A DNA stretch of 64,000 nt. It comes from Salminus brasiliensis (Eukaryota > Chordata > Actinopteri > Characiformes > Bryconidae). Within the stretch, counting starts at the first letter, position 1. Each line of letters begins with the position of its first letter. Below are positions 53,705 through 64,000 of the stretch, one piece after another. Location of the stretch: NCBI RefSeq assembly GCF_030463535.1, contig NC_132881.1:44860771-44924770 (forward strand). The letters run 5' to 3'. Made by a program: the position numbers and the translations under genes. A model generated the notes under the pieces. The model had not been told where the DNA came from, did no database searches, and saw only the letters and a list, made by a program, of their open reading frames with translations.

Positions 53705-53768
53705 AAACAGACAGAGAGACAGACAGACAGACAGGCAGGCAGGCAGGCAGATAGACAGACAGACAGGC

Positions 53769-53808
<40 letters not shown>

Positions 53809-53822
53809 GTACAGACAGACAG

Positions 53823-53870
<48 letters not shown>

Positions 53871-53872
53871 AT
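53705..53872. repeat. Compound microsatellite (ACAG)n(GCAG)n(ATAG)n(GT)n
   Basis: ACAG/GCAG units at 53,709-53,770, about ten ATAG units at 53,771-53,808, then about 22 GT units at 53,827-53,870. The reverse-strand frames made of Tyr-Leu-Ser or His-Thr are repeat translations. Confidence 0.96.
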
Positions 53873-53884
53873 TTGCACATCTTT

Positions 53885-53950
53885 GCCAGCAACTTAAAGT
53901 AGCTGAATGCATTTATTAGGGGTGTCCACAAACATTTGGATAAATAGTGT
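53885..53950 (-). mobile_element. MITE-A end-A fragment
   Basis: AACTTAAAGTAGCTGAATGC and GTGTCCACAAACATTTGGAT then AGTGTA. Only the terminal 65 bp remain, directly after the (GT)n that is part of many copies. Confidence 0.8.
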
Positions 53951-55179
53951 AGATAGATAGACAGACAAATGGATGCATGAATAGATATATAGCTATAGAT
54001 TATTCTGTCTAAAAAACAAACAAAAAATAAAAATACTATGAAATGAAAGACTAAATGATATGAAAACTGAATAACTGATTTTTTTATTTAATTCAGGAAC
54101 TTTTATTGATGAAATAAAAATATGCATATATGAATTTGATTATTATATGTATAATATAATACATAATATATTATGTATAAAGATAGATGAATGGATGGCT
54201 AGTTAGACAGGTATACAGACAGATTAATACATCATTGCTGTACACAAAAAAACAAACAAACAAGAAAATAAAATAATTTTAAATTTAAATAATAAAAAAT
54301 GTTTATCTAAATGGTCATATATATATATATATAATATAGATATATAATATATATTTGGAGCATTTTCATTGGTTCATTCATACAAAGGGCTCACATTGTG
54401 TAGATAACCTGTTGTTCTCAAAAGCAGCAGAAAAAATATGAATAAAAAAACAGAGATTCTTACATTTAGATTTGAATTTTTTTATAGACAAAAATCTCCA
54501 GACTGAAAACACTGTTGGAGAAATGATCAACTATAATCAGGTTAAAGGAGTAATGGTATGGGAAAGCAGACAAACATTAAAGTGTAATTTTTTTATTTAG
54601 TATAAATCATTGTTCAGTAATAAATCTTAATCAGGAGTTGCAGTAAGTGCTGAATTTGCTCTTTTTAATTAAATAAACTCATCGTAAAATCCCTCTCTGT
54701 CCTCACTCAGGTGGAATGTTAACTACAACCAGACTCCTCTGATTATTGACTATTCAGCCTGGAAAAAACAGGATTTGTATTATACACAGCAGACAGTTAT
54801 TAGCATTGCACTTCAAAAAATAAAAGTGCTGCAAAGGGTTATTTTTGGTAAAGAACCATTTTTACTTCCATAAAAAAAATGTAAAGCTTTAAAGAGTCAA
54901 TATAAACTTTTCTTACCAATTTAATGAAAATAATGCTCTTCACACCTTCATATCTTCATAAAGCTCTTTTACAAAACTGCTTCTTCTATTCCATCCCTCA
55001 AAGAACCTCTTCTGGTGCCTGTATTCATAAGATCATACCTAAAATGTCAGTTTTACCTTTTGTTTTTAAAGAAAATATACCTAGACACCGTCTAAAAGTG
55101 CAGAATTTCCAACAGTCTTCATGGGTTTGTTCTCGGAAAGCCGGGTATACTGAAATCCAGCGCTGAACCTCAACTGCAG
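53951..55179. other. AT-rich intergenic sequence
   Basis: Strongly AT-rich with TATATA runs (54,120-54,180 and 54,318-54,352). It has short 'AAAGAACC-TTTT' motifs near 54,850. No gene or well-defined repeat. Confidence 0.45.
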
Positions 55180-55565
55180 AGCAACTGTAAGCCCATACTG
55201 CCATCTATAGGCCATCAGGTGGCACAGCTTCATCCTCATCTGTGTGAGCTGTGTGCTTCGTTTTTCCCCCAGATAAACATCCACAGTGTGTTACCACTCC
55301 AGTCCACAAGCTGGCGACAAGGGCTAGAAATTCTGAAGGACTAAATGTCCACAGTGCACAGCCCAGCACATCCCCGGGGGCTGACCAGAAGGATTTGAAG
55401 AACTCCCACCCACCCAAGCCACCACCTGTCCTCACAGCTGCCCAGTGGCAGGAGGAGTAGGTACAGAAGCATGACCAGCCGAGTTCAGCGACAGCTTCCC
55501 CCCCAAGGCCATCAGGCTGCTGAACAGCCAGTAGCTGTGCATCACTTTATTGCCTATTACAACTC
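55180..55565 (+). pseudogene. LINE 3' end fragment (L2/CR1-like), probable
   Basis: GAGTTCAGCGACAGCTTCCC, then AAGGCCATCAGGCTGCTGAA encode FSDSFPPKAIRLLNS, which resembles the C-terminal tail of fish non-LTR reverse-transcriptase proteins (often 'SFFP-AVRLLN'). The upstream part is not in one frame. The class is from memory of the motif and not certain. Confidence 0.5.
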
Positions 55566-57980
55566 ATCACTACTATAGACCTCTATGGACACCCCCCCCA
55601 CACACACACACACACATATATACACACACTAACCCACTAATCCCTTTCACTGGAACTGCCTATAGGCAAACAGCAAAGCTTGTATATCGTACAGTGCAGT
55701 AGTGTGTATAATGTGTGTGAGTGTGTGTATAGTGTGTGTGAATGTGTGTATGACCTATATTATACTAGGGTTCAATTCTCTGGCTAGGAAAACACACCAC
55801 ACTACACCAATAAGGCCCCTAACTCTACATTCTCCTATCTGTGTCACTCTGGATATGAGTGTTAATTAACAAACATCCCAGTTAATCCCATTAATGGGTC
55901 AAAAAAACAAACCGACAAACCACACGAGGTGTGTGACACCAAGCAAAAGTCCGGGTCTCAGGAGCCTAAAGCATGTAACTTAAAGTTGTCTTGACATAAG
56001 TCAAAATATATACTCAATAATTCATTTTTAATTCATTTTGAATTCATTTCATAAGGCATTTGAAGAATCACCCCTCCCATATACACATCCATAACCAGTA
56101 AAACGTTTGGACACACCTTTATTATTTTATTTATTTTCTCCTACATTGTAAATGAATACTGAAGCCATCCAGACTATAAAGTAGACACCTACTGAATCCA
56201 TAAAAAATAAATAATAAATAAAATAAAATAATAAAAATTACATGGTGGACCACCACAAATCTGGGAGTGCACAGACGTAGTGTGTGACTGAGTGAGGGAG
56301 AAAGGGAAGGAAGAATATTTATGGTGTCCTCAGATGGTTCTCATAAATTCCAAACAGGGAAGTTGCACCATACAGCCGACAAAGTGGTAAATACGTAGTC
56401 TAGTAAACTTCGGCAAGGGTCACGCTACCTGGCCTTATGAGCTGTGATGGACTGACTGTCGGTACATTTTCTGAGTGATGGTCAATCACTGGTCCATCCC
56501 AGCTGATGTGTGGCGGGCAGCTTTTGTTGACCTTGAACCAGCTGAACACAAACAACTAGCAATTAGGACTCGGTGACGTGACTAGGGTTCCGCCATCCGT
56601 CCCGTAAAATACAGAATCGGCTTTCATTTGCCACTTAAATGTTGCGTCCCGTATTGAAGCAGTTTTATTTCGTATTTCTAATAAATGTCTGATACAGACG
56701 GGAGTGGGGAGAGGTATATCCTTGGCTGGACAGCATCAGTGGAGATGACTACAAGGGAAATTGTAAAATAGGCATTGCTTATTTCAGTAGACTGGTGTGG
56801 TTTTTATTGATTATTTAGGATGTTTAGGAAGTTTTTAAAGTTGAATGAATGATCATTTATTTAATATTCAGAAGTATTAGCCAATATAAATATTATATAT
56901 GGCAATTTAAAGAACCATTGAATAATGGAATACTAGTTAATAAATGAATACATTAGTTACAAGAAAGCATTTATTCTTTAATATGTATACAGTATATTTG
57001 CTAGATTCAAAATGTTTGTATTCAGGCCTGTGGTGGTCATGGCCCAGAGGAGCCATGGTGGGCTGAAAGGTGGCAACCCTACAGTTAACCAACCAGTATA
57101 ACCTTTTATAATTTCTAATAATGAGACTGCCGTGTCTTCATTCAAAAGCAAAAGCCCAGAGAATTAAAACAGAGCTGTAAAACGGGCCGATTCCAAAACC
57201 CCAAGACTATTATATATAAGTCTTGACTAATTTCATATACGTCAACAAAATATCCAGCACACTAGCAAAAGGCTAAAGGCAAAGGCATTCAAGGCTTATA
57301 GTTAATGCTAATGGAACGGGTGAAGCACTCAGAGAAGGCCCAACTGGAAGAAGAATGGAGATGTGAATGTCCACAGGAAGGCAGGTGGGAGATCGGAGAT
57401 ACATGCAATGGCTGGGGCACAGCTGGTTAAGCAAACAAGTGCTAGCAGGGTGCTAGGCTAAAAGCTAGCTAACCCCACACAGTGCGCCGACTGGAAGAGG
57501 CCAAGAGGTCAAGAAGAGGCCAAATTCAGGCCAGACAGCTACTGTTGCACTGCCATAACTAGCCAAAAAAGCCCTCCATAAAAAATGTTTTCAGTGGTTT
57601 TCATTCTGAGGTGAAATAAAGGTGGTAAAGCCACACCTGAGCATTTCCCTCCTCAAACAAAGTCCAATGCTGTGGTTGTTTGCTGCAAAATGTAAAAGCT
57701 GCTTTAAAAATCTGTCCTAAAATCTGTAGAAAGTAGAATTAGCTCTTGACCCCCATGGAGTTTGCTCTGGCATGCACTGTCAGCTCTCTTATAGTTGATC
57801 TGCTCTTACATAGGCAGGTGTAATATAGGCAGTCCCCAGTCATGTCCAATCAGTTATATTCACCACAGGTGGACTGCAATTAAGCTGCAGAAACATCTCA
57901 AGCAGCATCAGTGGAAACAAAGTGCACCTCAGCTCACTTTTGGGCATCCTGTCAAGGGTTTTCACAAGTGTGTACATATG
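55566..57980. other. Intergenic sequence, largely unassigned
   Basis: Has (CA)n and (GT)n-like tracts (55,590-55,755) and an AAATAAAT run (56,200-56,235). A short piece near 57,430-57,480 resembles the 1,730 block. No exon recognised. Confidence 0.45.
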
Positions 57981-57983
57981 AAT

Positions 57984-58230
57984 TGTGGCTCAGCGGTTAG
58001 AGCTCCGGGCTGTTGATGACAGGGTTGTGGGTTCAAGACCTGGGCTTGGCAAGCTGACACTGTTGGGCCCTTGAGCAAGGCCCTTCACCCTCTCTGCTCC
58101 CTGTGTGCGGCAGCAATAGCGGCCCACCGCTCTGGGTATGTGTGTTACTGTGTGTGTTTGATCACTAGTGTGTGTGTGTTCACTGCACGGATGGGTTAAA
58201 GGTGTAAAGAGGCCAAATTTCATTTGCTGA
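57984..58230 (+). repeat. tRNA-derived SINE, family A, copy
   Basis: TGTGGCTCAGCGGTTAGAGC (A-box) and GGTTGTGGGTTCAAGACCTG (B-box), then GGCAAGCTGACACTGTTGGG and GGATGGGTTAAAGG. Full head and body. Confidence 0.88.
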
Positions 58231-58554
58231 ATATGGCTCTTAATGGTCTTGTGTAGAACCGTGTGCCAAAAAATGGCCTCAGTATTGTAGAAAAAAGAGG
58301 GGTTAAAGGGGTCAAAGGGGTGTGCAAACTGGACTGGTATCTGTTGTTGTGACTCATCCTATCCCCTTGACTGTTCCATTGGTTAAAATCATGCTTTTAT
58401 ATGCCAGATTAAAATTTTTAGATATTTGCTGATCATTACTGAGAAGTTTTTATCTGGATAAAGCGTCGCTATTTAACTTTAATAATTAAATCTTAAACAC
58501 TTATTAGCTCAGTGATAGTTTCATGATATAATATATGTGATATATGTGATATAT

Positions 58555-59040
58555 GCTAAACTTCAAGCAAGATCAGCAGATAATTAGGATCTAAATAAAA
58601 TAATAAAGCGATAAAAAAAAAAAAAACTACCACTAGATAAAACACACTGTGAAGTGGGGGGCAGCTTGGCTGGCTAACCAGTAGCATGCTAACTACTACT
58701 ACTATTATTATTATTATTATTATATGATATATTATTACTATATTTTACATATTCACATATATTGTTGGATACGCTGCCATATAAAGCTGATACCAACAGC
58801 TAAAGCTAGCTATCGTGCACTTGCTATCCGCTATCGAGCTAAACTTCGAGCAAGATCAGCAGATAATCGGGATCCAAATAAAATAATAAAGCAATAAAAA
58901 AGTTTTCCATTAAATAAAACACACTGTGAAGTGAGAGGGGGGCAACTCGGGGGGCTAACCAGTAGCATGCTATCTATTGTTATTATTATAAGCTATTATA
59001 TTATATATTATTATTCTATTTTATATATTCACACATATTA
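58555..59040 (+). repeat. Tandem duplication, two units of about 283 bp
   Basis: GCTAAACTTCAAGCAAGATC at 58,555 returns as GCTAAACTTCGAGCAAGATC at 58,838. AACACACTGTGAAGTG and CTAACCAGTAGCATGCTA follow in both. The second half of each unit is (ATT)n/TATATT-rich. Confidence 0.85.
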
Positions 59041-59061
59041 TGTTTTTATATTAATATATTT

Positions 59062-59062
59062 C

Positions 59063-59128
<66 letters not shown>
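59062..59128. repeat. (TA)n microsatellite
   Basis: About 32 uninterrupted TA units. It can form a cruciform. Confidence 0.97.
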
Positions 59129-59134
<6 letters not shown>

Positions 59135-59227
59135 TCTCTGCAATTTTGCAATTCACCATTAACCCAGCTGTGATTGGCTGGGCAGTACTAGGGGTGGGAT
59201 GAAAGCGAGTGTTGTGATTGGCTCAGT

Positions 59228-60008
59228 TTAATTAATAATCAATAGTCAACATCATATCTAAGAGGGATCAGCTGTCCCAAGGAGGAGGAGGAGGAGAAGG
59301 AGAAGAAGGAGAAGGAGGAGTAGGAGGAGGAGAAGGAGAAGGAGGAGGAGGAGGAGGAGAAGGAGGAGCAAAAGTTTTTGGACGCAGCCCGGCTCGACTG
59401 TATTCAGCTTAATTAATAATCAATAGTCAACATCATATCTAAGAGGGATCAGCTGTCCCAAGGAGGAGGAGGAGGAGGAGAAGGAGGAGGAGGAGAAGGA
59501 GTAGGAGGAGGAGAAGGAGAAGAAGGAGAAGGAGGAGGAGGAGGAGGAGAAGGAGGAGGAGGAGGAGAAGGAGGAGAAGGAGAAGGAGGAGTAGGAGGAG
59601 GAGAAGGAGAAGGAGGAGGAGGAGGAGGAGCAAAAGTTTTTGGACGCAGCCCGGCTCGACTGTATTCAGCTTAATTAATAATCAATAGTCAACATCATAT
59701 CTAAGAGGGATCAGCTGTCCCAAGGGGGAGGAGGAGGAGGAGAAGGAGGAGGAGGAGGAGGAGAAGGAGGAGGAGGAGGAGGAGGAGGAGCAAAAGTTTT
59801 TGGACGCAGCCCGGCTCGACTGTATTCAGCTTAATTAATAATCAATAGTCAACATCATATCTAAGAGGGATCAGCTGTCCCAAGGAGGAGGAGGAGGAGG
59901 AGGAGGAGGAGGAGGAGAAGAAGGAGGAGGAGGAGGAGAAGGAGGAGAAGGAGGAGGAGGAGGAGCAAAAGTTTTTGGACGCAGCCCGGCTCGACTGTAT
60001 TCAGCTTA
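59228..60008 (+). repeat. VNTR, four units with expanded GGA core
   Basis: Units start with TTAATTAATAATCAATAGTC at 59,228, 59,409, 59,671 and 59,831 and end with GACGCAGCCCGGCTCGACTG then TATTCAGC. Unit lengths are 181, 262, 160 and 178 bp. The differences lie almost wholly in the (GGA)n/(GAA)n purine tract in the middle of each unit. Long poly-Leu frames on the minus strand are the CTC/TCC repeat translated. Confidence 0.95.
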
Positions 60009-60385
60009 GTGGTGGACATGCGGCCTGTGCGTCTCCGCACTGTAGGGGGCAGCAGCGGCACGCAGCCGCCTGTGGTCTGCCAGTAAAGCCCAGAAGGAGG
60101 GCGAGGCTGCAGGCTGGGGGCTGGGGGCTGGAGGCTTTGTTGTTTGGGCGAGTTTGTTTTTCTCGGTTATTTTTCATTGTTTTATTACCAGTTCTGTCCT
60201 CTAAGAGTCCTCGAGAAACCAAGGCCGTCACTACGGCCCCTGATGGAGTCGCGGGCGGTGTGTGTGGGCTCCAGTGCTCTGGGAGGCGGCTGGGTTTGTT
60301 TACAGTGAATCAGCTGATGAGGCTCCTGCTCCTGTAGCCCCCCTGCACCTCTCCTCAGAGCCCACCCAGCCGGACCAGCACGAAT
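60009..60385 (+). promoter_or_regulatory. tmem184c: Probable promoter and untranslated first exon of tmem184c
   Basis: GC- and CpG-rich unique sequence directly after the VNTR, ending in CACGAAT followed by a strong donor GTAAGT at 60,386. The ATG exon lies 1.2 kb downstream, separated by SINE and MITE remnants, so an untranslated exon spliced to it is plausible. An acceptor candidate is the AG at 61,591-61,592. No TATA box was seen. Inference from composition and splice signals only. Confidence 0.4.
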
Positions 60386-60685
60386 GTAAGTAGTACTGTA
60401 AGCTGCTGTGTCCTTTACCCCACCCAGATTATTCAGCTGAGACCCTGAAACAGCAGGAGATTTGGCTGCTGGCCACGTGTGTTACTGGGACCTCTGTCTG
60501 TTCCTTCATTTTACTGGACATTCAGACAGTCTTCGGTCTTTATGGTCATGTATTCTCTTCTCCTTCGCATGTCCTAGCTCAGAAAGCCAGGGTCCGAGCA
60601 CAAGGATGGCCATGCTACAGCACCCCTGGAGCAGAGAGGGTTGAGGGCCCACCGGTGGCAGCTAAGAGGACCTGGAGGACTGGTG

Positions 60686-60900
60686 TAGGCAGCTGTGTGT
60701 ATCTGGGTATTGAACCCACAACCATGTGATCAGTAACCCCGGGTAGGGCTCTAACCACAGTTTACTTAAAAGCAGCAGTGGCGGCGGCGACGACGACGAC
60801 GGCGGTGGTGGTGGTGGTGGTTCAGTGGTTCGAGCTCTGGGTTGTTGGTCACATGGTTGTGGGTTCAATACCCAGCTACACTGAGCTGCCTACGCCATTG
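60686..60900. repeat. Two SINE A heads in inverted orientation
   Basis: Left arm (60,686-60,765, reverse: GGGTATTGAACCCACAACCA) and right arm (60,821-60,900, forward: TGGTTGTGGGTTCAATACCC) are inverted copies of a tRNA-like SINE head. The roughly 55-base loop contains a (GGC/GAC/GGT)n repeat at 60,779-60,821. Confidence 0.8.
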
Positions 60901-60997
60901 GTTGCTTGCGTAAAGCCCTAAAAGCCCTAACCCCCTGCTCCAGGGGTATCGTTGAAGAGGTCCAGCATTAATCAATACTATGCATTTACTACAAACA

Positions 60998-61412
60998 AAC
61001 TATATGGGCAAAAGTATTGGGACACCTGCTCGTTCTGTGTTTCTCCTGAAATCAAGGATATTATTGAATAAATAAATAATAATAAGAAGAGGTGATCATG
61101 CTTTTGTTGGAGTAACTGTCTCTACTGTCCAGGAACATTGCGGTAAGGATTTGGTTGTATTCAGAGACAACAGCATTAGTGAGGTCAGGATGTGGGATGA
61201 TCACAGTCCTGTCTCATCTCAAAAGTATTGGATGGAGCACCATCATCCATCGTTCCAGAGAACACAGTGCTTCCACTGCTCCACAGCTCAATGCTGGGGG
61301 GCTTTATGCCCCTCTAGCCCACGCCTGGCGTTAGTAGGCATAGTGCCTACTAATACGTTCATGTTTAACTGCTCCAGAGAGTCCTGCTTCTTTACGAGAA
61401 CTAGACAAGCTG
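60998..61412 (-). mobile_element. MITE-A copy, truncated at end A
   Basis: ACTATATGGGCAAAAGTATT at the left end, then TGTTGGAGTAACTGTCTCTA, CCACTGCTCCACAGCTCAAT and GAACTAGACAAGCTG. It stops about 184 bp before the tmem184c start codon. Confidence 0.85.
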
Positions 61413-61580
61413 TTTTTAAAGCTTCCTTAAAATTCACACTTCTCTTTGACAAACATGGTTCTTCATGGAACCAAAAGTGGTTCTACTATGGCATTGCTCA
61501 AAGAACCCTCTGTAGTGTAAGACAGTCACCAGGTTTCTCGTTGGTAATAGGTGCTGGGACAGTGTGTGAGTCCTCTGTAA

Positions 61581-63988
<2,408 letters not shown>

Positions 63989-64000
63989 TGAGTGGTCGTG

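Noticed and set aside
53627..53931. Tyr-Leu-Ser and His-Thr repeat peptides
   Set aside because: Translation of the ATAG and GT microsatellites.
57984..58060. Functional tRNA gene
   Set aside because: A- and B-box motifs are present, but the segment continues into a SINE body shared with several copies; the cloverleaf is degenerate.
59439..60061. Poly-leucine proteins
   Set aside because: Reverse translation of (GGA)n tracts inside the VNTR.

Overview
The window looks like nuclear DNA of a teleost fish. Two vertebrate genes with canonical GT/AG introns lie head to tail on the + strand. The rest is AT-leaning sequence full of microsatellites, minisatellites, tRNA-derived SINEs, short inverted-repeat (MITE-like) elements and decayed Tc1 transposons. 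The repeat families look most like those of ostariophysan fishes such as characiforms; that is an inference from memory of repeat types, not a search.

Layout. 1-18,046 is the 5' flank of the first gene: repeats, low-repeat blocks that could be regulatory, and a 1.75-kb minisatellite with a 47-bp unit (11,845-13,590). 18,115-38,836 is a complete endothelin receptor type A gene (ednra). It has seven coding exons encoding 434 residues, with introns of 5.6, 9.2, 1.9, 1.0, 0.9 and 0.8 kb that carry most of the mobile elements. 38,837 to about 42,900 is its probable 3' UTR. 42,975-46,275 is a telomere-like G-rich minisatellite region (54-bp units, then 60-bp units in a higher-order pattern). 46,276-59,227 is intergenic, with two low-repeat blocks that may hold enhancers. 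59,228-60,008 is a GGA-rich VNTR directly upstream of a GC-rich block with a good splice donor, probably the promoter and untranslated first exon of the next gene. 61,596-63,987 holds the first four coding exons (164 residues) of tmem184c, which runs off the right edge.

EDNRA and TMEM184C are also neighbours in human (4q31), so the order supports both calls. Ednra is a G-protein-coupled receptor for endothelins. Tmem184c is a multi-pass membrane protein of the organic-solute-transporter-alpha/TMEM184 family. Their adjacency is inherited synteny and does not imply a shared pathway.

No CRISPR array, operon, rRNA or independent tRNA gene was seen. I found no new protein system. The points most worth a second look are substitutions in the ligand pocket of this ednra copy, Tc1 fragments bracketed by about 100-bp direct repeats at two sites, the VNTR at the tmem184c promoter, and several large tandem arrays.
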